Of a stretch of DNA of 60,966 nucleotides, positions 49,326 through 58,107 are shown piece after piece. How positions within the stretch are numbered: position 1 is the stretch's first letter; each line of letters starts with the position of its first letter. Source of the stretch: Nonomuraea basaltis (GTDB lineage Bacteria > Actinomycetota > Actinomycetes > Streptosporangiales > Streptosporangiaceae); NCBI RefSeq assembly GCF_005893125.1, contig NZ_VCJS01000065.1, positions 1-60,966 of the forward strand, read 5' to 3'. A model generated the notes under the pieces. It searched no databases, was not told the origin of the DNA, and saw only the letters and a program-made list of their open reading frames with translations. The translations under genes and the position numbers were made by a program.

Positions 49326-49751
49326 TCCGTGGAGACAACCACAGGTGGGTCATCAAGGCCTGTCGTTGACGAAAGTGTTGCCAGGTACACGGAAGCGACG
49401 TGGGCCAGCGCAGAGCGGAGATCTCCTGACAGATGTAAGTCTGCGTCGCTGAGTTCGACCGTGGGTACCGGCCCGACAGCGGCGTCGTTGACGATATCCA
49501 GGCTGGTCGGCGCGAAGCGCCGATCCTGCATGCGATCGAGCGTCAGCTGGTAGATCGCCTCGCTGAGCTGCAGCGCGGATGTGAAGGTCGCGACATCGGC
49601 GGCCACCTGGTTGGAAAGCTCGTCGCATTCGAGGACCCACTACTCAAGATCGGCGGGGGCGACCAGGAGGTCGACGGGCTTGTCTCGACGAGACCCCCAC
49701 GGTGCCGACCAAGTCCAAAGCTGGGTTGCCACTCACGAATGGGAATCTCAC
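49310..49751 (-). pseudogene. ABATE/CGNR zinc-finger family regulator gene, disrupted
   Basis: From about GTG 49751 the minus strand reads VRFPFVSGNPALDLVGTVG, then needs a frameshift to SRRDKPVDLLVAPADLE, then a TAG, then WVLECDELSNQVAADVATFT and ALQLSEAIYQLTLDRMQDRR in frame. This is the ABATE domain (SGNPALDLVGT..). The C-terminal CGNR zinc finger is absent; the frame ends in unrelated sequence at 49310. One frameshift, one nonsense codon and a 3' truncation. Confidence 0.7.
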
Positions 49752-49777
49752 GTCACCATCTTGACCGGTGACGTGAG
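49747..49777. promoter_or_regulatory. Operator-like inverted repeat before the ABATE pseudogene
   Basis: CTCACGTCACC (49747-49757) and GGTGACGTGAG (49767-49777) are perfect 11-base inverted copies nine bases apart, over the start of the disrupted gene. Confidence 0.45.
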
Positions 49778-49825
49778 GTCGAGCAACAATCGTTACCTGC
49801 TGAACCGGTGACGCGACTGGGGCTA

Positions 49826-49847
49826 GTGCGCCGGATTGCAGGCGCAC
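49826..49847. terminator. Short hairpin upstream of the HAD gene
   Basis: GTGCGCC (49826-49832) and GGCGCAC (49841-49847) are perfect seven-base inverted copies with an eight-base loop. It may be an operator instead of a terminator. Confidence 0.3.
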
Positions 49848-49951
49848 ATGGGGCGTTGAACGCGCACGGAAACTGGGCAACCCTCCTGACTGTCCAGTCC
49901 ACGTGTTAGCCCGGGCCACGTCGTGCCCGACTGCCATAAAGAGGAGACCGG

Positions 49952-50644
49952 ATGGCCGAGGCATGCGACATCGAGGTAGTCGTCTTGGACGTCCTCGGAA
50001 CGATGGTCGACGAGCCAGGCGGACTTCGAGCGGCGATTCGCGACGCGGTGCCCGCGTCCGACGGTTCGTCTGTCGACCAGTTGCTCACCGTGTGGCGAGA
50101 GCATGTCGAGCACGAGCAGCAACGCATCGAGGAAAAAAGCCGGGCATACGCCAACACCGAGATCATCGACCGCGAGGCAGCTCAACGCGTAGCCGACTGT
50201 GCCGGGCTCACCGACCCGGTGGCCATTGAGCGACTGGCTACCGCGGGTCAGCGCCTAAAGCCCTGGGACGACTCCCTCGCCGGACTCACGCGCCTCGCGC
50301 GGCGATTTCCTGTACTGGGGCTCTCCAATGCCAGTCGCGCGACTCTGCTCCGTCTCAACGCATACGCCGGGCTGCGCTGGCACCAAGCCTTGTCCGCCGA
50401 AGATGCCCAGGCATACAAGCCCGCACCGGAGGTCTACCAGCTCGCGGTCGACGCGGCAGGATGTCCGTCAGAGCGCGTGTTGATGGTCGCCGCCCACGCC
50501 TGGGACCTTCGCGGAGCTCAGGCGGTGGGAATGCGAACCGCCTACGTTCAGCGACCAGCCGGGGATCCTCCAATGGATACCGACACCTTCAAATGGCGGT
50601 CGAACAGCCTGGATGAGTTGGTCGACGCGCTGACGGCGACGTAG
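49952..50644 (+). CDS. HAD-family hydrolase, L-2-haloacid dehalogenase-like
   Basis: 230 residues. Nucleophile Asp in VVLDVLGTMVDEPG, Ser/Asn in GLSNAS, Lys in YKPAPEVYQLAVD, and VAAHAWDLRGAQAVGMRTAY at motif IV. The last pattern is that of type II haloacid dehalogenases (V.AH.WDL.GA...G). AAGAGGAG precedes ATG 49952. The substrate may be a halogenated acid or a phosphate. Confidence 0.88.
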   Translation: MAEACDIEVVVLDVLGTMVDEPGGLRAAIRDAVPASDGSSVDQLLTVWREHVEHEQQRIEEKSRAYANTEIIDREAAQRVADCAGLTDPVAIERLATAGQRLKPWDDSLAGLTRLARRFPVLGLSNASRATLLRLNAYAGLRWHQALSAEDAQAYKPAPEVYQLAVDAAGCPSERVLMVAAHAWDLRGAQAVGMRTAYVQRPAGDPPMDTDTFKWRSNSLDELVDALTAT

Positions 50645-51410
50645 AAGCGCCGATCCGATGAATGATTCCCGCGTCCAGGGGTGGACGTTCGCTGAATGGG
50701 TGTCGCGTCGAACTCGTATCCCTGAAACACGAGGTGTTACCAGCACGCTGACCGACGTTCCGCTGCAGGTCACCAAGATCGCGCGGATCGAGGTGTCCAC
50801 TGCCGCAACCGGCCGGCCTCGGCGGTGGACACTTCTGGACTTCGCCGCCGAAGAGACCCACGCCGAGAAAGCCGGCCGAGCAGATGGCCGCCAACCTCGC
50901 CCCGACGGGAGGGCTGTACGTCAACTTCAACACGGCGACCGAGGCATTCGTCGTCTTCGCAGGGAAGGTCTGGTCAGGGCGTCGCGGAGGGCGTCCAGCG
51001 GTATCGGGACTCGACCACACAGGTTGAATGCGTAGTGTCTGTGAGTCGTGACGGGTTGCTTCCGGCGCGGTACGACGGAGTATGCGGTACGGGCAAAGGG
51101 CGCCAGACCCTGGCGGACGATGACCTGCAGGCGCCTCCCAGCATCCGCAACGCCACCGCCTGTCGGCGTCCTTCTCGATGTACAGAGCTGAGTACAGGTA
51201 AAGGCTCTGTAGCTGATCTTTGTGACGCGGCTTCAGTCGGGCGGGGCGGTGGCGCATCGGGCGTCGAAACTGCAAGTCGTGGAGGACCTGATCGGAGCCG
51301 TCAGGATGTCGCCCACTCGTGCCGCGACGTCCGTTTCAGATCACTGCTCCAGCAATGCACTCATCTGCTGCGTTGAAGAGCCCGTCCCCGAACCCGCGGG
51401 TTAAGAATTC
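50645..51410. other. 766-base stretch of decayed sequence
   Basis: No intact gene. In one plus-strand frame near 50870-51030 the reading EQMAANLAPTGGLYVNFNTA then TEAFVVFAGKVWSGRRGG resembles a small actinomycete protein of unknown function that has lost its start and tail. The rest shows only short, arginine-rich shadow frames. The palindrome AACCCGCGGGTT (51393-51404) lies just past the TctA stop and may help end that transcript. Confidence 0.35.
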
Positions 51411-52916
51411 CTACTCCTCCTCCGCGAACACGATCTCGCGGCGCTTGCGAATCGTCGGGAGGACGGCGACGACGAGCGCTGCCACGGCCAGGGCCAGGAG
51501 CACCGCGGAGATCGGTCGGGTCAGGAAGACCGACGCGTCGCCGCGGGAGATGATGAGCGCCCGGCGCAGGTTCTCCTCAAGCAGGGGACCGAGGACGAAG
51601 CCGAGCAGCAGTGGCGCCGGCTCGCAGCCGCACTTGATCAGGATGTAGCCCAGGATCCCGAAGAATACGATCGCGTAGACGTCGTACGCGTTGAACTCCA
51701 GAGAGTATGTGCCGATCGAGGCGAACAGGATGATCATCGGGAACAGCACCTGGTACGGGATGCGCAGCATGCGCACCCAGAGGCCGATCAGCGGCAGGTT
51801 CAGCAGCACGAGCAGCACGTTGCCGATCCACATCGACGCGATCAGGCCCCAGAACAGCGCCGGTTCGTCGGTGATGACGTTCGGGCCGGGGGTTATGCCG
51901 TGGACGATGAACGCGCCGACCATCAGTGCCATGACCGGGTGGGCGGGCAGACCCAGGGTGAGCAGCGGGATGAACGACGTCTGTGCGGCGGCGTTGTTCG
52001 CCGACTCGGGGCCGGCGACGCCCTCGATCGCGCCGCGCCCGAACTCCTGCTGCCGCTTCGAGATCCGCTTCTCGACGGCGTACGAGGTGAACGAGGCCAG
52101 CACGTGGCCACCGCCGGGCAAGACGCCGAGCGCGGCACCGAGACCGGTACCCCGCAGGATCGGGCCGACGATCCGGCGCCGGTCCTCGCGGGTCGGCCAG
52201 AGGTTCTTCACCTTGCTGATGACCGCCGTGCGGGTCTGCTCGTTCTCCAGGTTGCGCAGGATCTCGGCCACCCCGAACATGCCGACGGCGACCGATACGA
52301 AGTCGATGCCGCCGTACAGCTCGCGCTGGTCGAACACGAACCGGGGCGTGCCCGTGTAGAGGTCCTGGCCGACCGTACCGAGCAGGACGCCGAGCGCGAT
52401 CATCGCCAATGCCTTGAGCGCCGTGCCACGCGCCAGCGCGATCGACACGATCAGGCCGAGCAGCACCAGCGAGAAGTATTCGGCCGGGCCGAACTGCAAC
52501 GCGACGCGGGCCAGCGGCGGGGCCGCGACGGCCAGCGCGACGGTGGCCACCGTACCCGCGATGAAGGACCCGACCGCAGCGGCGGCCAGCGCCGCGCCGG
52601 CCCGGCCCTGCCGGGCCATCTCGTGCCCGTCCAGCGCGGTGACCGCCGCCGACGACTCACCGGGCAGGTTGATCAGGATGGCGGTCGTCGAGCCGCCGTA
52701 CTGTGCGCCGTAATAGATGCCGGCCAGCATGATCAGCGCCGTCACCGGCTCGAAGCTGAACGTGATCGGCAGCAGCATCGCCACCGTCGCCGTCGGCCCG
52801 ATGCCGGGCAGCACGCCGACCGCCGTCCCGAGCAGCACTCCCACGAAGCAGTAGAGGACGTTCTGGATCAGGAGGGCGGTCGAGAAGCCCAGCGCGAGGT
52901 TGTCGAGAAGTTCCAT
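51411..52916 (-). CDS. tctA: Tripartite tricarboxylate transporter, large membrane subunit TctA
   Basis: 501 residues with about 11-12 membrane segments and the glycine/proline signatures of TctA: LLGTAVGVLPGIGPTATVAM, LPGESSAAVTALDGHEMARQ, GLGAALGVLPGGGHVLASFT and ESANNAAAQTSFIPLLTLGL. It forms the sodium- or proton-coupled channel for citrate-like acids with TctB and the binding protein TctC. Third gene of the tctCBA operon, 20 bases after tctB. Confidence 0.95.
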   Translation of the reverse strand: MELLDNLALGFSTALLIQNVLYCFVGVLLGTAVGVLPGIGPTATVAMLLPITFSFEPVTALIMLAGIYYGAQYGGSTTAILINLPGESSAAVTALDGHEMARQGRAGAALAAAAVGSFIAGTVATVALAVAAPPLARVALQFGPAEYFSLVLLGLIVSIALARGTALKALAMIALGVLLGTVGQDLYTGTPRFVFDQRELYGGIDFVSVAVGMFGVAEILRNLENEQTRTAVISKVKNLWPTREDRRRIVGPILRGTGLGAALGVLPGGGHVLASFTSYAVEKRISKRQQEFGRGAIEGVAGPESANNAAAQTSFIPLLTLGLPAHPVMALMVGAFIVHGITPGPNVITDEPALFWGLIASMWIGNVLLVLLNLPLIGLWVRMLRIPYQVLFPMIILFASIGTYSLEFNAYDVYAIVFFGILGYILIKCGCEPAPLLLGFVLGPLLEENLRRALIISRGDASVFLTRPISAVLLALAVAALVVAVLPTIRKRREIVFAEEE

Positions 52917-52936
52917 GCCTCAATCCGGATGCCGCG

Positions 52937-53398
52937 TCAGAACCCCAGCCACGGGCCCCATAGCGGGATCCGCAGCTGAAGTCCGACGACGAAGATGAGC
53001 GTGCTGGCCACGGTCAGCCCGGCGGCCACGGCCACGGCCGTGAGCGGCCGTACGCGCGTGCTGGCCAGCGTGGTGAGCAGGGCGGTCACCGCCGACGTCG
53101 GTACGAATCCGAGGCCTCGCACGGTGAATCCGAAGAACAGGACCGCGAGCACGATGACGGCGACCGCACGCCAGGGGATCGGCCCGAACGAGACCACCTC
53201 GCCGGCGATGAGTCCCTTGATGACGATCGCCAGGCCCAGGGCGGCCACGGTCGCGCCGACCAGCAGCGGGAAGGCGCCGGGGCCCATCCGTAGTGGGGTG
53301 CCCAGCTCGTAGCCGAGCGACCCCACCACGAATGCGCCACCGATCAGGATGAAGATCGCCCCGGCGAGGACGTCCGGGAAGGATCGGCGGCGCTCCAC
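52937..53398 (-). CDS. tctB: Tripartite tricarboxylate transporter, small membrane subunit TctB
   Basis: 153 residues with four hydrophobic helices (DVLAGAIFILIGGAFVVGSL, LVGATVAALGLAIVIKGLIA, VAVIVLAVLFFGFTVRGLGF, AVAVAAGLTVASTLIFVVGL). Size, helix number and position between tctC and tctA identify it. One base separates it from tctC. Confidence 0.9.
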   Translation of the reverse strand: MERRRSFPDVLAGAIFILIGGAFVVGSLGYELGTPLRMGPGAFPLLVGATVAALGLAIVIKGLIAGEVVSFGPIPWRAVAVIVLAVLFFGFTVRGLGFVPTSAVTALLTTLASTRVRPLTAVAVAAGLTVASTLIFVVGLQLRIPLWGPWLGF

Positions 53399-53399
53399 C

Positions 53400-54428
53400 T
53401 CAGGAGGCCTTGACGCCGGCGTCGGCGATGACCTTTGCCCAGGTGCCGAGCTGCTCTTGGAGCTTGGCCCGGTGCGCCTGCGGGGTCGCGTTCTCGGCCG
53501 GGACCGGCGCGGTGCCGAGCTTGGCCATCTGGTCGATGACCTTTTGGTCGGCCAGTGCCGTCTTCAGCGCCTCGGACAGCTTCTGGACAACCTCCTGCGG
53601 TGTGCCGGCCGGGACATAGAGACCGTGCCACACGCTGACCTGGAGCTTGGGCAGCCCGGCCTCGGCCGTGGTGGGCAGGTCGGGCAGGCTCTTCACCCGC
53701 TCCGGCGTGGTGACCGCGTACGCCTTCACCTCGCCCGCGGAGATCTGGCCGCTGGTGTTGGTCGTCTGGTCGCACATGAAGTCGACCTGGCCGCCGACGA
53801 GGTCGGTCAGCGCGGGGCCGGTGCCCTCGTACGGGACCTCCTGGAGCTTGACGCCGGCGGCGGTCTGGAACAGCAGGCCGCACAGGTGGGACGCGGCGCC
53901 GATGCCGGCGTTGGCCAGGGTGACCTTGCCGGCGTTCGCCTTCACGTACGTGACGAGGTCCTGGAGTGTCTTGGGCTCGAAGTCCTTGCGGGCGACGATC
54001 GTCATCGGCACCTCGGTGACGAGTCCGATCATCTCGAAGTTCTCGAGCGGCTTGTAGCCGAGGTTCTGGTACAGGGCGGGCGCCGTGGACATGCCGATGT
54101 GGTGCATGAGGACGGTGTAGCCGTCGGGCTCGGCCCGCGCGACCTCGCCGGCGCCGACCGTGCCGCCGGCGCCCTCGACGTTCTGTACGACGATCTTGGT
54201 GCCGAGCTTGGCGGCCATCGGTTCGGCGATCATGCGGGTTACCGTGTCCGTCGGGCCGCCCGCGCTGAACGGTACGACGAACGTGATGTTCTGGTCCGGG
54301 TAGCCTGCGCTGGTAGCGCCACCACCGGTGGGGGCGCCTCCGCTACCGGAACAGGCGGCGACGAGCGAAACGACGCCGATCGCGGCGATCATCCGCGCGG
54401 CGGCCCGGCACCTGCTGGTCGTTCTCAT
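53400..54428 (-). CDS. tctC: Tripartite tricarboxylate transporter, binding lipoprotein TctC
   Basis: 342 residues. Signal with lipobox VAAC (residues about 22-25 region, AIGVVSLVAACSGSG). The Bug/TctC fold is shown by YPDQNITFVVPFSAGGPTDT at the start, VENVEGAGGTVGAGEVARA-type loop (QNVEGAGGTVGAGEVARAEP) and GYTVLMHHIGMSTAPALYQN. It binds a carboxylate outside the cell and feeds TctAB. It is divergent from tctDE, with direct repeats in the shared promoter region. Confidence 0.93.
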   Translation of the reverse strand: MRTTSRCRAAARMIAAIGVVSLVAACSGSGGAPTGGGATSAGYPDQNITFVVPFSAGGPTDTVTRMIAEPMAAKLGTKIVVQNVEGAGGTVGAGEVARAEPDGYTVLMHHIGMSTAPALYQNLGYKPLENFEMIGLVTEVPMTIVARKDFEPKTLQDLVTYVKANAGKVTLANAGIGAASHLCGLLFQTAAGVKLQEVPYEGTGPALTDLVGGQVDFMCDQTTNTSGQISAGEVKAYAVTTPERVKSLPDLPTTAEAGLPKLQVSVWHGLYVPAGTPQEVVQKLSEALKTALADQKVIDQMAKLGTAPVPAENATPQAHRAKLQEQLGTWAKVIADAGVKAS

Positions 54429-54507
54429 ATCGCGGCCTCCTCGTCAGCGCATTCGCGTTCGTCGGTGAGTGCGCCGCCTCAGTCTGGGCGGGCAGGGACG
54501 CGGATGG

Positions 54508-54555
54508 TGTCAGAGAAATCCCAAGGAATGCGCCGAATGTCAGAGAAATCCCAAG
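54508..54555. promoter_or_regulatory. Two 18-base direct repeats between tctC and tctD
   Basis: TGTCAGAGAAATCCCAAG occurs at 54508-54525 and again, identical, at 54538-54555, exactly 30 bases apart (about three helical turns). OmpR-type regulators bind direct repeats, so this is probably the TctD site controlling both divergent operons. Confidence 0.75.
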
Positions 54556-54602
54556 AACTGAAGGGGCTAACGCGAGCGTGGACCCGGGCCGTACAATCCG
54601 GT

Positions 54603-55286
54603 ATGCGGATCACCATCATCGAGGATGACGACCGCGTGGCGCGGGGACTGGTGACCGTCCTGGCCCAGGCGGGTTTCGAGGTCCACCGCATCGCCACCGC
54701 CGCCGAGGCCGTGCGTGCCGCCCCGTCCGATGTGGTCCTCGTCGATCTGGGCCTGCCCGACGGCGACGGACTCGACGTGATCCGTAAGCTGCGTGACCGC
54801 CCGGAGACCGCCGTTATCGCCGTGACGGCACGTTCGGAGGAGCACGAGCGGGTACGCGGCTTACGCGCCGGCGCCGACGACTACATCGTGAAGCCGTTCG
54901 GGATCCCGGAGTTGCTGGCGCGGATCGACGCGGTCCTGCGGCGTACCCGGGTGGCGCGTGCCCTGAGCCATCCGGACGAGCCGCTCGTCCTCGGCCCGAT
55001 GCGGATCGGCGTCGGCACCCGCGAGGTCACCGTCAACGGCACGAACGTGACGCTGACCCGCAAGGAGTTCGAGCTGCTCCTGCTGCTGGCCCGGCGCGCG
55101 CCGAACGTGGTCAGCCGCGACGTCATCCTCGACCAGATCTGGAGCGCGACTTGGGAGTCCTCGAGCCGTACCCTGGACACCCACATCGCGGCGTTACGGC
55201 ACAAGCTCGGGCCGGCCGTGGTCATCCGCACGCTCCACGGGGTCGGCTATCGGCTCCTGGCCGACGAGCCGGAGCCGATCGGCTGA
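54603..55286 (+). CDS. tctD: OmpR-family response regulator TctD
   Basis: 227 residues from ATG 54603. Receiver: acidic EDDD, phosphoacceptor in VLVDLGLPDGDG, Lys in YIVKPFGIPELLARID. OmpR winged helix: LTRKEFELLLLLARRAPNVV, then SRDVILDQIW and RTLDTHIAALRHKLG. Next to tctCBA and a kinase, it should induce the transporter in response to tricarboxylates. Confidence 0.93.
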   Translation: MRITIIEDDDRVARGLVTVLAQAGFEVHRIATAAEAVRAAPSDVVLVDLGLPDGDGLDVIRKLRDRPETAVIAVTARSEEHERVRGLRAGADDYIVKPFGIPELLARIDAVLRRTRVARALSHPDEPLVLGPMRIGVGTREVTVNGTNVTLTRKEFELLLLLARRAPNVVSRDVILDQIWSATWESSSRTLDTHIAALRHKLGPAVVIRTLHGVGYRLLADEPEPIG

Positions 55287-55292
55287 CGCGCC

Positions 55293-56735
55293 GTGCACCG
55301 TCGCCTGCTAGTCGTCCTGGTGCCCCTCGCGGTGCTGCTCGTCGCGGCGCTCGGGATGCCGCTCAGCGTCACCGTGGCCGAGCGGGAGATGCAGGAGACG
55401 TATGTCGACCGGCTCAACGACGTCGGCCGGTTCACGTCGCTGGCCGAGACCGCGTTGTCGACCGGGCGGACCGAGGCGCTCCAGCAGGAGCTGGCGCGCT
55501 ACCACGAGCTGTACGGCATCCCGGTCGCGGTGATCGACACGTCGGGCACGGTGCTGTTGGGGCCGACGGGTGCGTACCAGGAGGCGGCGCGGGCCGAGCC
55601 GGCGTTGCCCAGGATCGTGACCGCGGCGCTGGCCGGGGCGCGGCCCGAACCGTCCGGGGAATGGGCGCCGTGGGACGACTCCGCACTCGTGGTCGCGGAG
55701 CCGGTGGGCCGGGACAGCGAGGTCGTCGGCGCCGTCGTGACGATTTCCGACCTGTCGAAGACGCGCCATCGCATCCTCGTACGCTGGGCCCAGCTCGCCG
55801 GGCTCGGCCTGCTGCCGTTGATCGCGCTGGTGGCCGTCGCCTGGCCGGTATCGGCGTGGGTGCTACGGCCGGTGCGCGAGCTGGACGCGGCGAGCTCGCG
55901 GATCTCACAGGGCGACCTGACCATCCGGGCGGACGCCGAGGCCGGGCCGGTGGAGCTGCGGCGGCTGGCGGAGTCGTTCAACACCATGATGGACGCGGTC
56001 GAGAACGCGGTGCAGCGGCAGCGGGCGTTTGTGTCGGATGCGTCCCATCAGTTGCGCAATCCGCTGACCAGCCTTCGGCTCGCCGTGGAGAGTCTGGAAC
56101 CGCATCTGGGCGTGGCTGGTAACGGGCGGCAGGTGTACGACGTCGCTGTCGATGAGGTGAAGGCGATGCAGCGGATGCTGAACTCGTTGCAGGCCAGTGC
56201 GCGGATGGAGAGCATACGTACGGCGTCGCCGGTGGATCTTGACGCGGTACTGGCGACCCGGGTGGACCGGTGGCGGGCGTTGACGGCGACGGCGGGGCAG
56301 ACGTTGGCGGTGAATGTGCCGCCGGGGTTGCGGTTGCTGGAACCGACGGGTGGGCTGGGGAGCATCCTGGACGAGCTGATCAGCAATGCGTTACGGCTGT
56401 CGGACGCGCAGGTGGTGGAGGTCAGCGCCCGCGTCGTCCCCGGGGGCGTGGTCGCGATTGCTGTCCGTGACGACGGTCAGGGCATCGACGCGTCCGAGCG
56501 GGCCCAGGCGCTTCGGCGCTTCTGGCGGTCGCCGCGGCACCAGAACGTGTCCGGGACCGGCCTGGGACTGGCCATCTGCGCCGATCTGGTCGGGGCGGCC
56601 GGGGGCGAGCTGCGGCTGGAGGAGGGCCTGCCGCGTCCGGACGGGTCCGGGCACGGATTCGCCGCTGTGGTCACGCTACCGGTCGTACCGCGGGTGGAGT
56701 CGTCGCCCGACGCCCCGACTCCGTCGCCCGTCTGA
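55293..56735 (+). CDS. tctE: Sensor histidine kinase TctE
   Basis: 480 residues, GTG 55293 six bases after tctD. Two membrane helices flank an extracytoplasmic sensor domain of about 125 residues; HAMP follows (VLRPVRELDAASSRISQGDL). Phosphoacceptor His is in FVSDASHQLRNPLTSLRLAV; the ATPase has NALRLSD, DDGQGID and GTGLGLAICADLVG. It senses an external carboxylate or a signal from a binding protein and phosphorylates TctD. Confidence 0.93.
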   Translation: MHRRLLVVLVPLAVLLVAALGMPLSVTVAEREMQETYVDRLNDVGRFTSLAETALSTGRTEALQQELARYHELYGIPVAVIDTSGTVLLGPTGAYQEAARAEPALPRIVTAALAGARPEPSGEWAPWDDSALVVAEPVGRDSEVVGAVVTISDLSKTRHRILVRWAQLAGLGLLPLIALVAVAWPVSAWVLRPVRELDAASSRISQGDLTIRADAEAGPVELRRLAESFNTMMDAVENAVQRQRAFVSDASHQLRNPLTSLRLAVESLEPHLGVAGNGRQVYDVAVDEVKAMQRMLNSLQASARMESIRTASPVDLDAVLATRVDRWRALTATAGQTLAVNVPPGLRLLEPTGGLGSILDELISNALRLSDAQVVEVSARVVPGGVVAIAVRDDGQGIDASERAQALRRFWRSPRHQNVSGTGLGLAICADLVGAAGGELRLEEGLPRPDGSGHGFAAVVTLPVVPRVESSPDAPTPSPV

Positions 56736-56772
56736 GGCCCCGAGCTCCGTCGCCGGCCTGTCGCTGTCCCAG

Positions 56773-56844
56773 GTCAGCGCATGTGTCAGCGCATGTGTCA
56801 GGGCTTGGATCAGCGCTTGGATCAGGGCTTGGGTCAGCGCTTGC
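56773..56844. repeat. Six tandem 12-base repeats between convergent genes
   Basis: Units are GTCAGCGCATGT (twice), GTCAGGGCTTGG, ATCAGCGCTTGG, ATCAGGGCTTGG and GTCAGCGCTTGC, contiguous from 56773 to 56844. The last unit includes the stop codon of the TAXI gene. Confidence 0.85.
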
Positions 56845-57805
56845 GGTCGCGGAACCAGGCGGCCGCGCCCGGATGGAGCGGGATCGATGCGGTGGAGATC
56901 CCGGTACGCACGTTGATCTGCCACGCTTCGGGAACGGCCTCGGGAATGGCTTCGGCGTCGTCGCGGCCGCCAGAGGTGATCGTTCCGGTATGCGTAAAGA
57001 TCGTGTCAGTGATGGCGTGCACCAGGCCATCGGGCAGGTCGTTGCGCACGAGAAGCACGTTCGGCACAGCGATGGTCCGGGTGGCCGGGACACCGGCGTA
57101 GGCAGTCGCGGGGATCACGGCCGGAGTGTAGGGACCTGGGAACGCCGTGAAGAGCGCGTCCGCCTGCGCGTCCAACGGGATCAATCGGATCGGGTGCCGC
57201 TGCGCCAGCTCCGTGATGGCGGGCGTCGGGACCCCGGTCAGGGAGAACATCGCATCGATCTCGCCGTCGCGCAGTGCCGCCGCCGATTCGGCCTGGCTGA
57301 GGTGCCGCCCGTCGGCGTCCACCAGTCCGAGCTCCAGAACCCGCAGTGACGTGAACTCTGTACCCGAGTCGCGGGCCCCGAGGGATATGCGCTTGCCCTC
57401 GAGGTTCCGGAACTCGCCGATCGCCGAACCGGCCATGACCACGAGATGCAGGTGACTGTCGTACAGCCGACATATCGCTGAGAGCCCCTGGGGCGCGCTG
57501 CCATCGGTCGTGATCAGCGCGTCCAGACTTGTCAGCCCAAGGTGCACCTCACCGGCCCGCAGCATCCGAATGTTGTCGGTGGATGCCCCGCTCGGCACAG
57601 TGCTCACCGTGGCACCCGGCACCTGCTCGGAGATGTGCTCGGCCAGCGACCCGCCGATGCGCCGGTACACCGCCCCCGCCGGCCCGGTGGCCAGCCGCAG
57701 GTGAACCTTGTCGACCTCGGGCTGCTGGGAGCAACCGACGAGCAGCCCTCCGGCGGCAAGGAGCACCGCCCGCCGGTTGAGCCGTCGCTCCAGGTTCAGC
57801 ACCAT
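56834..57805 (-). CDS. TAXI-family TRAP-transporter solute-binding lipoprotein
   Basis: 323 residues from ATG 57805. Lipobox LLVGCSQ with a preceding RRLNRRAVLLAAG. The TAXI domain is seen in VHLRLATGPAGAVYRRIGGS, LAEHISEQVPGATVSTVPSG and ISLGARDSGTEFTSLRVLEL. No TRAP permease gene is in the window; TAXI proteins beside tct-type two-component genes often act as the sensor's ligand-binding partner. It ends convergent with tctE. ATG 57805 has no Shine-Dalgarno but TATCAT seven bases before looks like a -10, so a leaderless message is likely. Confidence 0.9.
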   Translation of the reverse strand: MVLNLERRLNRRAVLLAAGGLLVGCSQQPEVDKVHLRLATGPAGAVYRRIGGSLAEHISEQVPGATVSTVPSGASTDNIRMLRAGEVHLGLTSLDALITTDGSAPQGLSAICRLYDSHLHLVVMAGSAIGEFRNLEGKRISLGARDSGTEFTSLRVLELGLVDADGRHLSQAESAAALRDGEIDAMFSLTGVPTPAITELAQRHPIRLIPLDAQADALFTAFPGPYTPAVIPATAYAGVPATRTIAVPNVLLVRNDLPDGLVHAITDTIFTHTGTITSGGRDDAEAIPEAVPEAWQINVRTGISTASIPLHPGAAAWFRDRKR

Positions 57806-57821
57806 GCCGAGATGATACGGA

Positions 57822-57840
57822 CGGCGGCCGTCGGCCGCCG
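57822..57840. promoter_or_regulatory. Palindrome upstream of the TAXI gene
   Basis: CGGCGGCCG-T-CGGCCGCCG is a perfect nine-base inverted repeat with a one-base centre, placed between the candidate -10 and -35 of the TAXI gene. Possible operator. Confidence 0.4.
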
Positions 57841-57911
57841 ATGACATCAGCGTCTCATCAATGCACCGCATCCACGTCACCCTGCGACCGCTCTCCGGCA
57901 AGGTTGCATTG

Positions 57912-57968
57912 CTACTTGAGGAGTTGCCTGGCCATGACCATCCTCTGGATCTGGGTGTTCTCCGATGC
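57912..57968 (-). pseudogene. C-terminal remnant of an acyl-CoA dehydrogenase
   Basis: The minus strand reads ENTQIQRMVMARQLLK and a stop. EGTNQIQRxVxARxLL is the characteristic last helix of acyl-CoA dehydrogenases. Only about 17 residues remain. Confidence 0.55.
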
Positions 57969-58107
57969 GTGATCTGGTCATCTGCGAAAATACTTCGATC
58001 ATGCCGATGAGCAGCAGTTATGCTTGCGGGCGTTTCACATCACTTCTCGCTGATTCCGATGCTCCCACGGAACAGCGACGGAACACGAGCAGAGCTTGGA
58101 GGCCGCT

